Positions 25,227-33,067 are shown, counted from the first letter of the stretch. The stretch is 36,305 nt of DNA from Lachnospiraceae bacterium (GCA_030540075.1 JAUNWX010000004.1:75902-112206), one strand, 5' to 3'. Notes: a model not told the origin generated them from the sequence alone. Numbers and translations: made by a program.

Positions 25227-25262
25227 CAAGCAGAGCTTTCCGACACCGAAAAGCTCTACTTG
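25227..25262 (-). promoter_or_regulatory. 36-nt inverted repeat upstream of the BREX promoter
   Basis: Arms CAAGTAGAGCTTTTCG and CGGAAAGCTCTGCTTG (minus strand) around GTGT pair over 16 bp, with two G-U pairs as RNA. It begins about 16 nt upstream of the -35 and about 28 nt after the CpXC stop. It may be an operator or the CpXC transcript end; no U-tract follows it. Confidence 0.55.
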
Positions 25263-25289
25263 TTGTGGGGTTTGTTTGATGCCTTATCT

Positions 25290-25961
25290 CTATACCCTGG
25301 TCTCTGTTTTCATCAAGTTCAACGCCCACGAGCGGTCGATGTACGGCCCGTCCTTTCGGATATCCGGTAACCTGTCTCTATACTCCTTATAGAGCTCGTC
25401 ATAGACGCTCTTCTTCAGTTCTACGACGCCGTATGTTTTGCCGTCCGCGATGATCTGGATGAAGTCTTTTCCTTCTGTCGGCTCTTTGTAATACAGCATT
25501 TCGATATCCTTGCAATCCGGATCCTTCTCCTGGACGGTATGGAGGATAAATATCTTGTAGATCTCGATGATCCGGTCATCCATCCCCGCGTCGAAGATCG
25601 CGATTTTCTCACGAAGCTGATTCTGCGAGCGGACGATTCGGATCAGATAGTGATTCCTAAGCATGTCCTGCACCATATCCTCAGGGTCATCCTTCGTAAG
25701 CATCTGGTAGATTTCTGCCGCGCTCTCGTCCAGACGGGCATAGTGGATCATGATCCGGTCCTCCATCTGATGATACAGTAAATCATAATCGACATAGGTC
25801 TCCGCACCACAGTCCGGACACACAAAACGGAACGCAGAGCGGTCTTTCACAGCCTCTTTCATTTCCGGATCCAACGTGGTATTTATGCTGTTCCATATGA
25901 TGAACGGATGCTCTCTTCCACACTTCGGACAGGTTAACGATATTTCTCTTCTTTGCGACAT
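25290..25961 (-). CDS. CpXC domain zinc-ribbon protein
   Basis: A 223-residue protein with an N-terminal CpXC zinc-ribbon: CPKCG (about 10-14) and a second CPDCG (about 48-52). A long helical/mixed C-terminal region follows, without known catalytic motifs. CpXC proteins are common in gut Firmicutes and of unknown function. GAGGAGGAG is just before the ATG. It is upstream of, and on the same strand as, the BREX operon, but separated by 154 nt containing a promoter, so it is probably an independent unit. Confidence 0.85.
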   Translation of the reverse strand: MSQRREISLTCPKCGREHPFIIWNSINTTLDPEMKEAVKDRSAFRFVCPDCGAETYVDYDLLYHQMEDRIMIHYARLDESAAEIYQMLTKDDPEDMVQDMLRNHYLIRIVRSQNQLREKIAIFDAGMDDRIIEIYKIFILHTVQEKDPDCKDIEMLYYKEPTEGKDFIQIIADGKTYGVVELKKSVYDELYKEYRDRLPDIRKDGPYIDRSWALNLMKTETRV

Positions 25962-26046
25962 ATACGGCTCCTCCTCTCGATGTTCGGCGATATACGCTCA
26001 TGGCAGATATCAGGATGCGTCTACATAACGCGCGTATTCGCCTCCC

Positions 26047-26080
26047 GACAATTATGTTGTAACAGGGGCATCACGCAAAA
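26047..26080. repeat. 34-nt direct repeat, copy 1 (relic of an ATPase gene end)
   Basis: Matches 28244-28277 at 31 of 34 positions. In copy 2 this sequence is the last codons, stop and downstream flank of the DUF4143 ATPase gene. Here the same bases would read ...PTIML-stop with no gene upstream, so this is probably the leftover 3' end of a deleted relative. Confidence 0.7.
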
Positions 26081-26198
26081 TATTGTACATGACTCGCAAA
26101 TCGTGGTCGAAGCATGTTAAAATATGGAAAGCAATGATATTAAATCCAGTCCCCGACAAGAGGGTCGATGGAGTAAAGCTGTTTTAAGGAGAGTCAGG

Positions 26199-26414
26199 AT
26201 GGATGAGAATAGTTTTTCCTTCGCGGTTTACATGATACACGCCTGTGCTAATCGCTGGAATATCGCGCCTTCACGGGTGTATCAGGCACTGAAAAAAAGC
26301 GGCTGTCTGGACCGGTACCTGATTCCATGCTATGACATCCTTCATACACAGAGTACAGATTATGTGGTGCAGGATATCGAGGAGTATCTGCATGAACGGG
26401 AAGTGGCTATATGA
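26199..26414 (+). CDS. DUF3791 family protein
   Basis: A 71-residue protein starting MDENSFSFAVYMIHACANRW and continuing to YLIPCYDILHTQSTDYVVQD, the DUF3791 signature. DUF3791 proteins typically sit in small two- or three-gene modules with DUF3990 (ADP-ribosyl-like) or similar partners and are suspected toxin-antitoxin parts; no DUF3990 gene is present here. A longer frame begins at 26124, but AAGGAG lies 7 nt before the ATG at 26199 and the homology begins there. The stop overlaps the next start (ATGA). Confidence 0.85.
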   Translation: MDENSFSFAVYMIHACANRWNIAPSRVYQALKKSGCLDRYLIPCYDILHTQSTDYVVQDIEEYLHEREVAI

Positions 26415-26635
26415 ATGGAGATGTGCTCGAAAAATACTACAAAGAGGCACTGGAGGAGCGAATCATTTCGCATCTGACCAAAGTAAAAAATCTTACGCTG
26501 GAACAGGCGATGGATATTTATTACAACAGTCATCTCGCACAGAAGATCCATGAGGGAGCGAATGATGTGCAATATCTGGATTATAAGGTACTGGTACAGA
26601 TTCTTCTGGATACGGAACCGGAACTGCTTGCATAA
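26411..26635 (+). CDS. Small DUF3791-partner protein
   Basis: A 74-residue protein, ERIISHLTKVKNLTLEQAMD followed by IYYNSHLAQKIHEG and YLDYKVLVQILL. Such short proteins recur next to DUF3791 genes in Firmicutes (from memory). The function is unknown; it may be an antitoxin-like or assembly partner. It overlaps the DUF3791 gene by 4 nt. A relative lies at 7952-8209 at the other end of the BREX region. Confidence 0.8.
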   Translation: MNGDVLEKYYKEALEERIISHLTKVKNLTLEQAMDIYYNSHLAQKIHEGANDVQYLDYKVLVQILLDTEPELLA

Positions 26636-26685
26636 GTTGATTGCACTGGAGTTTAAAACCCAAAAAACCTGGCTTGAGATGAAGC

Positions 26686-26787
26686 TATGAAAGATTTTTG
26701 CGTATAACCGCAATAATCTTTCATAGGCGGCGCTATACATGAATGAAACCCGACCGGCAGAGAATTCCTGCCGGTCGGGTTTCATTC
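26686..26787 (+). terminator. Two consecutive hairpins after the DUF3791 pair
   Basis: First hairpin: ATGAAAGATT (26686-26695) with AATCTTTCAT (26714-26723) plus an inner TGCG/CGCA. Second: a perfect 20-bp stem 26741-26760 / 26768-26787 (GAATGAAACCCGACCGGCAG) with loop AGAATTC. Only a weak ATATTTTCTT tract follows. Probably a strong transcription stop or RNA end for the module. Confidence 0.65.
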
Positions 26788-26807
26788 GATATTTTCTTAT
26801 ACATCTG

Positions 26808-26910
26808 ATAGTCGTTTGAATAAAATACCACTTCGCGTAAAAAGTCCCTTGAAAAAGTTTATACTTTCACATCAAACTCCATTGGAAAAGTTGCACATTC
26901 AACTTATAAT
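26808..26910 (+). repeat. Iterated upstream repeat, copy 1 (promoter of the DUF4143 ATPase)
   Basis: About three degenerate units of 30-33 nt built on TTGAAAAAGTT. The last 70 nt match 32271-32340 without gaps at about 55 of 70 positions. The copy ends in the promoter TTGGAA (26882-26887), 17 nt, TATAAT (26905-26910) for the ATPase gene at 26937. Confidence 0.7.
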
Positions 26911-26936
26911 ATAATTAACACGGAGGTGAAGTCATT

Positions 26937-28256
26937 ATGTTAAAGCGAAAAATGGAGCAAAAACTGACGGACTGGAAAAACACGAAAAATCATAAACCAT
27001 TAATAATTAAGGGCTGCCGGCAATGTGGGAAAACATTTTCTGTCCTTGATTTTGCAAAGAAAAATTATAAGCATGTCGTATACCTGAACTTTTTTGAAAA
27101 TCCGGACTATGCTTCCGTTTTTTCCGGTTCCCTGGAAGTGGATACGATCGTGATGATGTTGTCCGCGCTGTTAGGCAGCGAAGCGGTGTTTGAAAGTGGC
27201 CATACGGTGCTGATTCTGGACGAGATCCAGGAGTGTCCGGAAGCTCGGACTGCGCTTAAATTCTTCCGGATGGACGGACGTTATGATGTCATCGGAACGG
27301 GTTCCTTATTGGGTGTAAAGGGGTATGGAAAAGAACCGAAATCTATTCCAGTCGGTTCCGAAACCGTCATTGATATGTATCCTCTGGATTTTGAAGAATT
27401 TTTGTGGGCCAATGGCGTTGCTGCCCCTGTCATCGATATGCTGCGACACTGCCTGCAGAAAGAAATACCGGTACCGGAAGCCCTGCATAACCGTATGAAG
27501 CAGCTGCTTTTGCAATATGCAGTTGTTGGCGGTATGCCGGATGCAGTACAGACATTTGTAGATACAAAGCAAATGGATGCAGTACTCCAGATTCAGCGCG
27601 ACATCGTCCGTTCTTATGAAGATGATATGGTAAAGTACGCAGAAAGGAAAGATAAATCAAAGATCAGGGAATGCTTTCAGTCCATTCCAAAACAGCTCAG
27701 TAAGGAAAACAAGAAATTTCAGTATTCCGTTGTGAAAAAAGGATCCACCTCATCAAAATATGCTGGAAGCCTGCAATGGATTGAAGATGCCGGAATCATT
27801 GTTCGCGCTTACAATCTGTCCATTACGGAACTGCCTTTGGATGGGAATGCTGAAGAAGACGTATTTAAGGTGTATATGCGTGACTGTGGCTTATTTGTCA
27901 GCATGTTGGAGGACGGCACACAGTTTGATATTTTGAGCGGAAATCTCCATGGCTACAAAGGGGCGATCTTCGAGAACCTGATTGCAGACATTTTCGGAAA
28001 AATGGGACGCAGCTTATATTATTTCCATAAGGACACTGGGCTGGAGGTCGATTTCGTGATTCGATACCAGGGGGAATGCACCCTGGTCGAAGTCAAGGCA
28101 GCAACCGGTAATACGAAAAGCACAAAAACCATTTTACGCCATCCGGAAAAGTATCACGTCTACCATGCGATTAAACTGGGGGACTACAATGTCGGGCGTA
28201 CCGAACAGATTCTTACATTGCCACTGTATATGGCATTCCTGCTGACAATTATGTAG
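26937..28256 (+). CDS. AAA family ATPase with DUF4143 domain
   Basis: A 439-residue protein of the AAA_14/DUF4143 family. Walker A is KGCRQCGKTFS (about 25-35), Walker B TVLILDEIQECP (about 88-99), and a sensor-like IGTGSLLGV follows. The C-terminal DUF4143 part has a PD-(D/E)XK-like core (GLEVDFVIRY...CTLVEVKAAT). These proteins occur in many near-identical copies in anaerobic Firmicutes and archaea, with unknown function; a toxin- or nuclease-like role has been suggested. GGAGGTGAAG precedes the ATG. AT-rich upstream repeats and relics of both ends elsewhere in the window (26047, 32239) indicate a mobile or duplicating history. Confidence 0.9.
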   Translation: MLKRKMEQKLTDWKNTKNHKPLIIKGCRQCGKTFSVLDFAKKNYKHVVYLNFFENPDYASVFSGSLEVDTIVMMLSALLGSEAVFESGHTVLILDEIQECPEARTALKFFRMDGRYDVIGTGSLLGVKGYGKEPKSIPVGSETVIDMYPLDFEEFLWANGVAAPVIDMLRHCLQKEIPVPEALHNRMKQLLLQYAVVGGMPDAVQTFVDTKQMDAVLQIQRDIVRSYEDDMVKYAERKDKSKIRECFQSIPKQLSKENKKFQYSVVKKGSTSSKYAGSLQWIEDAGIIVRAYNLSITELPLDGNAEEDVFKVYMRDCGLFVSMLEDGTQFDILSGNLHGYKGAIFENLIADIFGKMGRSLYYFHKDTGLEVDFVIRYQGECTLVEVKAATGNTKSTKTILRHPEKYHVYHAIKLGDYNVGRTEQILTLPLYMAFLLTIM

Positions 28257-28277
28257 TAGCAGGAGCATCACGCAAAA
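28244..28277. repeat. 34-nt direct repeat, copy 2 (3' end of the ATPase gene)
   Basis: Covers the last codons and stop of the ATPase and the flank GCAGGAGCATCACGCAAAA. 31 of 34 positions equal 26047-26080. A weak AGCATCA/TGATGCT hairpin begins in its end. Confidence 0.7.
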
Positions 28278-28302
28278 CGCTGATGCTTAAACCACCCGTC
28301 GA

Positions 28303-28331
28303 ATGACAAACCCTGTCCGCTGCCTTATAAT
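28303..28331 (+). promoter_or_regulatory. Promoter for the gene at 28446
   Basis: ATGACA (28303-28308), a 17-nt spacer and TATAAT (28326-28331). A 115-nt untranslated leader would follow; I see no gene in it. Confidence 0.6.
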
Positions 28332-28445
28332 GACGACAGAATCAAGCGAGGTGATGAATACTGTTTCAGCCTCTGCTTTCAGGAAAAATCACTCAACTAT
28401 ATGCGAAAGAAATCATAATCTGACGAAGGAAATGGAGGGATCGAC

Positions 28446-28958
28446 ATGCAGAAAATGACATCCGCAATCGCGAATAAGATGCTGAGAAGTCTGGAGGATG
28501 AGAAGTCCTACTGGCTCGGTAAGGAAGAGAATTCGAAGACCTATGTGGCGGCGACGAACGAGGAGCCGGTGATTCCGGAGTACGACTACGCAGAGGTTTC
28601 CGCGACCATCGCGGCACTCGACGAGAAGATCGCCACCATCAAACACGCGCTGAATCTCACGAACGCCACCGCGAAGATCATGGTCGGCGATACAGAGATG
28701 AGCGTCGACACCATCCTCATCCGGATGTCCCAGCTCAACAAGCGCCGCTTCATACTGGACATGATGCGGAAGGAGCTTCCGAAGACACGACAGCTCACCG
28801 GCTATGCCGGTCGAAACGCCGCGCCGGAGTACAAGTATGTGAACTACGATCTTGCGCAGGTGAAGCAAGACTACGAGAAGATCTCGAAGATGGTCATGGA
28901 GATGCAGCTCGCCCTCGACCGCTACAACCAGACGGTGCTCTTCGACGTCGACATCTGA
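28446..28958 (+). CDS. Predicted helical protein, DIP1984/septicolysin-like
   Basis: A 170-residue, almost entirely helical protein with no signal peptide or membrane segment. The stretch around residues 57-105 (ALDEKIATIKHALNLTNATA, then MSVDTILIRMSQLNKRRFIL) resembles the IN-TNa ... l-RD-L core of DIP1984/septicolysin-type proteins, whose role is unknown. GGAGGG lies 6 nt before the ATG. It is GC-rich like the chromosomal core and stands alone. The family assignment is tentative. Confidence 0.65.
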   Translation: MQKMTSAIANKMLRSLEDEKSYWLGKEENSKTYVAATNEEPVIPEYDYAEVSATIAALDEKIATIKHALNLTNATAKIMVGDTEMSVDTILIRMSQLNKRRFILDMMRKELPKTRQLTGYAGRNAAPEYKYVNYDLAQVKQDYEKISKMVMEMQLALDRYNQTVLFDVDI

Positions 28959-28960
28959 CA

Positions 28961-29080
28961 CATCCTGTCCGTTGCCGACGCGCGCAACCTCGTGACTGCG
29001 CCCCGGCGTAAACATTGGGCAAAGCATCTGTCCGCCGCCGATGCGCGCAGCCTCGTGACTGCGCCACGGCGTAAACATTG
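28961..29080. repeat. Tandem repeat, two copies of about 57 nt
   Basis: 28961-29017 and 29025-29080 share CGCGCA(A/G)CCTCGTGACTGCG and a common GGCGTAAACATTG end, with only a few differences. It lies directly after the stop of the helical-protein gene. It is non-coding as far as I can see. The remaining stretch to 29302 holds no gene that I can support, only short TTATCGG iterations near 29155. Confidence 0.75.
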
Positions 29081-29302
29081 ACAATCAAATACCGTACGAG
29101 ACTTTACTATTCATGCTTGTGCATGGCTTCGGTTAAGGTTTATCGTAAATGCTTATCGGTTATCGGTTACTTCTTATCTGTGAAGGTGAAATGTTTCTAA
29201 ATATTCAGGTCTGGGAACCATATCTGTTTACATTCTGTAAACGCTGTCTCGTAGAAAACCTGCAGGAAACTGCGTGCGGAGGTTCGGTTTCAAGCACAGA
29301 CG

Positions 29303-29332
29303 GAGGGGTGTCACAGGACACCCCTCTTCTTC
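29303..29332 (+). terminator. Hairpin terminator between convergent genes
   Basis: A 10-bp stem GAGGGGTGTC / GACACCCCTC with an ACAG loop (29303-29326), then TTCTTCT on the plus strand. It sits 12 nt beyond the end of the minus-strand kinase gene, so it may serve both directions. Confidence 0.6.
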
Positions 29333-29337
29333 TGCTG

Positions 29338-32067
29338 TCACAACCAGGTTTTAAGAATTTCGTTCAGTTTATGCATATCGAGTGGTTTCGCCATGTGTTC
29401 GTTCATGCCGGTGTTCTTCGCGAGCTGTACGTCCTCGGCGAAGGCGTTTGCGGTCATCGCGATGATGGGCACATGCCCCCGCGCACCGGATAAGGAGCGG
29501 ATCGCGGCGGTCGCTTCATAGCCGTTCATGATCGGCATCTGGATATCCATGAAGACGAGGTCGTACCAGTTCTCCGGCGCGTCTGCGATCTTGTCGACCG
29601 CGATCTTCCCGTTTTCGGCGACATCGATCTCAACGCCGGTCATACCGATGATTTCGATTGCGATCTCACGGTTGAGTTCATTGTCCTCCACGAGGAGTAT
29701 GCGCTTTCCGCTGTAGTCCGCGTTTGCGAAATCCTCGAGACAGTCCCGGGCATCTTCTCCGTTCTTTTTCAGAATAGACTGCCGGCACGTTGCGACTGTA
29801 CTTTCGCAGCAGGTTCGGTCGTCATCCACCACGAGTACCGGCAGATCCACCAGCTCCTTTTCCTGCTCCTTTTCGCTTTCCTGGAGCTTCAGATAGACGG
29901 TGACCGTGATCTTCGTGCCCTTATTCGGCGCGCTGTCGACCTGGATATCACCATTCATGAGATGCACGATGTTTCTCGTGATGGCCATGCCGAGGCCGGT
30001 GCCCTGCACCTTGGTCGTGCGGTGATCGTCCGCACGGCTGAACGGATCAAACATGATCTTCTGAAATTCAGGCGTCATACCGATGCCATCGTCTTCGATC
30101 GTGAACTCATAGCAGCCGAGCTCGGAAAACCCATTCGGTTTCTCCCTGATGGAGAAGATGATGTGACCGCCATCCGGAGTATACTTGATGGCGTTACTCA
30201 TGAGGTTCACGAAGACCTGCTGGATCCGCAGACTGTCACCACAGACGGCTTCATGCTCGATATGATCGATATGCACCTCGAAGCTGTGATGATGCTCGTC
30301 GATGCTCGTCTTCGTCATGGTGATCAGGTTGTCCACCAGCTCCGGCAGGTTAAAATCTTCTTCCGTGAGCGACATCTTTCCACTTTCGATGCGTGCCATA
30401 TCGAAGACTTCGTTGATGAGGCCCAGCAGATGACGGCTCGACTTCGTGATTTTCCCGAGGCACTCGACCACCTTTTCCTGGTTTTCGATATTGGCTCCTG
30501 CGATGGCGGTCAGACCGACGATGGCATTCATCGGCGTCCGGATATCGTGGGACATGTTCGAAAGAAACTGCGTCTTCGCACGGCTTGCATTTTCCGCAGA
30601 GCGGTATGCTTCCTTCAGCGCCTTCCGCGATTCGATCTCCGCCTTTTTCTCCGGAGACACATCCATCGATACCAGCAGCGCCTTGATCAGCTTGTCGCCC
30701 TCCCACTCCAGTGGGAGGAAGGACGCGATTTTATAGATATTTTCGTCCAGTGAGCAGTATTCATACTTGTAGATGCTCTTCTCATCCGGCAGATTCTTCC
30801 GGACATTCTCCGGAGAAATCAGTGTCTCCAGCGCGTCCAGCGGTTCCAGGGTCTTATACTTCGTGATCACCTGCGCCACGAAGTCATGGTAGCTGCCCGA
30901 TGGCTCGTAGATCATTTCTCCCTGCAGACTGTAGAAATCATACCGGTCTTCTGCGAGATCACAGACGACGAAGCGGTCGACGAGACGCACCATGCTCTGG
31001 ATCAGAAGCTCCATGGAAGCATTGTCCGACGCCAGCTGCTGACGCCTCTCACTGTCCGCCCGGGACTCCGTGATGTCACGCAGGAAGATCATCGCATATT
31101 CAGAATCCTCGATTTCACCACGCATGATGACGTTACGCACCCAGCGTTCCTCGCCATCCAGGATGATACGGCATTCCTGACTCAGCTCCGTCTCGAGTCC
31201 CTTTAATTTCGCTGCGATCTCCGAGCGATCGTAGAAATCACGGACGGCCTTTCTATCCTGTTCGATGACATAGTTCTTCACAAAGAAGCTGACCAGTTCA
31301 TCCCAGGTCTCGCTGCTTTCAAACGCCGTCATCAGGGAGTCCTCCACCTTGAACGTATCGAAGGTATTCTGCTCCAGATTCACATAGTACTCGCAGAGAT
31401 TGGCGCTGGTAAACGCACGGTGAAACGCGGCTGCACGCTGCGCCTGCATCAGGCTTCTTTTTTCTGCGTCAATATCCTCCGGATGCAGAAGATCAGACCA
31501 GGACGTCAGTCGATTCGGAAAATCAATGCTGTCATGATACCCCAGTATCCGCCGGAACGCATGACTCCAGCTCACACGGATGATCTCACTGTTCTCGTCA
31601 CAGTCAAAATACCATAACGCGGAGCGGATGGATTCATTCACCAGGGAGAGGTTCTCGTACGCGAGGTTCATCTGCACAGACATGACCCAGATCGGATTTC
31701 CCTCTGTATCGATCGCATCCTTCTTATAGAGACGCACAAAAACAGGCGCCCCATCTGCCGTGAGCACCTGTCCCTCGCCCTCGCCCTCGATCCGGCGGAA
31801 ACGCTCCGCCTCCAGAAAGCTGCTGTTTTCTCCATAAAAGAAATTCTTCAGCGACCCTTTCGTTTTCTTCATCAGCGCTTCATAGCTGTATCCCAGATTA
31901 TGCAACAGTAAATCACTGACTGACAGAATCGTCAGTTCGGCATCATAGTATCCGCTCATGACACCGACACCGCCATTAAACCGAATCGTATGCTGCATCA
32001 CCTGCAGCGCATTCTCCCCCAGCTTGACACGATCAGAAGAATATATCTCATCTATATTTCTATCCAT
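29338..32067 (-). CDS. Hybrid sensor histidine kinase / response regulator (PAS-containing, soluble)
   Basis: A 909-residue multidomain signalling protein without membrane segments. It has PAS-like regions at about 30-140 and 145-330, HisKA with the phospho-acceptor in NMSHDIRTP (His507), HATPase_c with DDGIGM and GTGLGMAI, and a C-terminal receiver (about 780-909) with LVFMDIQMP (Asp841). Between kinase and receiver, residues about 740-785 hold VLVVDDDRTCCES, the opening of a second receiver that then stops short. The domain appears internally deleted. The output is unknown: no DNA-binding domain is attached and no partner gene is adjacent. The start at 32067 has AAGGG about 12 nt upstream. 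Confidence 0.92.
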   Translation of the reverse strand: MDRNIDEIYSSDRVKLGENALQVMQHTIRFNGGVGVMSGYYDAELTILSVSDLLLHNLGYSYEALMKKTKGSLKNFFYGENSSFLEAERFRRIEGEGEGQVLTADGAPVFVRLYKKDAIDTEGNPIWVMSVQMNLAYENLSLVNESIRSALWYFDCDENSEIIRVSWSHAFRRILGYHDSIDFPNRLTSWSDLLHPEDIDAEKRSLMQAQRAAAFHRAFTSANLCEYYVNLEQNTFDTFKVEDSLMTAFESSETWDELVSFFVKNYVIEQDRKAVRDFYDRSEIAAKLKGLETELSQECRIILDGEERWVRNVIMRGEIEDSEYAMIFLRDITESRADSERRQQLASDNASMELLIQSMVRLVDRFVVCDLAEDRYDFYSLQGEMIYEPSGSYHDFVAQVITKYKTLEPLDALETLISPENVRKNLPDEKSIYKYEYCSLDENIYKIASFLPLEWEGDKLIKALLVSMDVSPEKKAEIESRKALKEAYRSAENASRAKTQFLSNMSHDIRTPMNAIVGLTAIAGANIENQEKVVECLGKITKSSRHLLGLINEVFDMARIESGKMSLTEEDFNLPELVDNLITMTKTSIDEHHHSFEVHIDHIEHEAVCGDSLRIQQVFVNLMSNAIKYTPDGGHIIFSIREKPNGFSELGCYEFTIEDDGIGMTPEFQKIMFDPFSRADDHRTTKVQGTGLGMAITRNIVHLMNGDIQVDSAPNKGTKITVTVYLKLQESEKEQEKELVDLPVLVVDDDRTCCESTVATCRQSILKKNGEDARDCLEDFANADYSGKRILLVEDNELNREIAIEIIGMTGVEIDVAENGKIAVDKIADAPENWYDLVFMDIQMPIMNGYEATAAIRSLSGARGHVPIIAMTANAFAEDVQLAKNTGMNEHMAKPLDMHKLNEILKTWL

Positions 32068-32158
32068 AACTAAACTTCACCCTTGCAGCTTCTCTGTTCT
32101 TTTTCACACTGCCATCACATTCTTTTCCAGACTTAAAAATCAAGAAAAAAGTGGAATC

Positions 32159-32187
32159 AGTATACAGAAATTTCACTTTAATTTCAA
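32159..32187 (-). promoter_or_regulatory. Promoter of the hybrid kinase gene
   Basis: Minus-strand TTGAAA (32187-32182), a 17-nt spacer and TATACT (32164-32159), about 90 nt upstream of the start codon. Confidence 0.65.
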
Positions 32188-32238
32188 GCCTCGGCACTGC
32201 ATGTCCGGCTTTCATACAAAAAATTCCGTTTATATGTA

Positions 32239-32340
32239 ATAGTCATTTTGGAAAAATGTCATTTGCCGAAAAAGTCGTTTGAAAAAGTTTATATTTTTCC
32301 GAAAAACTCCATTGAAAAAGTTGCATATTCAAATTTAATG
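32239..32340. repeat. Iterated upstream repeat, copy 2 (orphan, no ATPase gene)
   Basis: The same three-unit array as 26808-26910 (ungapped about 55 of 70 over 32271-32340), but followed by the GGGGTC palindrome and cobC instead of a DUF4143 ATPase gene. Its -10 equivalent is degraded (TTAATG). Probably the 5' remnant of a lost or moved ATPase gene. Confidence 0.65.
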
Positions 32341-32357
32341 GGGGTCTGACCCCATTA
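32336..32357. repeat. GGGGTC-T-GACCCC palindrome
   Basis: TAATG-GGGGTC-T-GACCCC-ATTA, perfect except for one extra G on the left arm. It lies 15 nt beyond the stop of the cobC-like gene on the minus strand. GGGGTC/GACCCC palindromes are frequent dispersed elements in bacteria. It may act as a REP-like element or transcript end. Confidence 0.6.
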
Positions 32358-32371
32358 CGAAATTCTTAAGA

Positions 32372-33058
32372 TCAGCATGTAAAGTCGAGGTGGTAGCCTT
32401 CTCCGGGTTTTACGTTCCACTCGAAGTAGGGTTTGTGCGGTTCGGCATAGCGTTCCATCAGGGCCATGATCGTGCCGCCGTGCGCGACGATGACGATGTC
32501 CTGGTGTTCCTGGAGCCTCGGCAGTACGGCGCGTTCGAAGCCGTCACACACGCGTTTCGTGAACTCGGCTTTGCTTTCACCGCCGGGGAAGGCGGTCTCA
32601 CCGCCAGAGTCGATGTAGCGCTGGTACGCGGCGCGGTGCGCGGGGTCCGGGTCCTGGTTGATTTCCTGCCAGCTCATGTATTCGAACGCGCCGAAGTTCA
32701 TTTCCATGAATTCCGGGACGACGATAAGCTCAGGCGCAGCGCTCTCTGCGTTTTCGGTCACACTTTCCGGCTGTCGTGAAGGCCTCATCGCCGTGGCCGC
32801 GCTGCTCGTTTCTTCCTCCGGACCCTCGCCACTTGCGCAGAGCTGCGCTGCCTGAAGTCCAGGAAAGAGGCATGCCGCCGTTTCTCTGCAGCGGCGTGCA
32901 GGGCTCACGAAGACGACAGCCGGATGCAGATCCATGTCCGCCGCCCGCGCCTGCAGTCGTTCTTTTTCCTCCGGCAGGATGCCTTCGTCGGTCGCGCCGA
33001 CGTAGCGGTGCTCCTGGTTTCCCTTCGTCATACCATGACGGATCAGCCACAGTTTCAT
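32372..33058 (-). CDS. cobC: Histidine phosphatase, probable alpha-ribazole phosphatase (CobC-like)
   Basis: A 228-residue phosphoglycerate-mutase-fold phosphatase with the catalytic LIRHGMTKGN (His8), SPARRCRET, EMNFGAFE and VAHGG motifs. CobC removes the phosphate from alpha-ribazole-5-phosphate in assembly of the lower ligand of cobalamin; the assignment rests on its place at the end of the cob operon. Residues about 69-109 are an Ala/Ser/Glu/Thr-rich insertion, where relatives run directly from the FPGL-type segment to the E-FG motif. GTGAGG precedes the ATG, and it lies 9 nt after the short CobU-like gene. Confidence 0.82.
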   Translation of the reverse strand: MKLWLIRHGMTKGNQEHRYVGATDEGILPEEKERLQARAADMDLHPAVVFVSPARRCRETAACLFPGLQAAQLCASGEGPEEETSSAATAMRPSRQPESVTENAESAAPELIVVPEFMEMNFGAFEYMSWQEINQDPDPAHRAAYQRYIDSGGETAFPGGESKAEFTKRVCDGFERAVLPRLQEHQDIVIVAHGGTIMALMERYAEPHKPYFEWNVKPGEGYHLDFTC

Positions 33059-33067
33059 GATATTACC

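Noticed and set aside
24958-25329. Minus-strand frame of 123 codons overlapping the small HTH gene
   Set aside because: It runs through the BREX promoter and HTH gene in another frame and ends in Arg-rich sequence. The HTH frame has the ribosome site and domain.
26124-26198. N-terminal extension of the DUF3791 protein
   Set aside because: No ribosome site at 26124, whereas AAGGAG precedes 26199 where family similarity begins.
28961-29080. Possible CRISPR array
   Set aside because: Only two long adjacent units with a 7-nt gap and no spacers; no cas genes in the window.
28413-29084. Minus-strand frame of 223 codons covering the helical-protein gene and tandem repeat
   Set aside because: It is the complement of the gene at 28446-28958, which has its own promoter and ribosome site. 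The repeated MFTP-RSHE peptide is simply the DNA tandem repeat.
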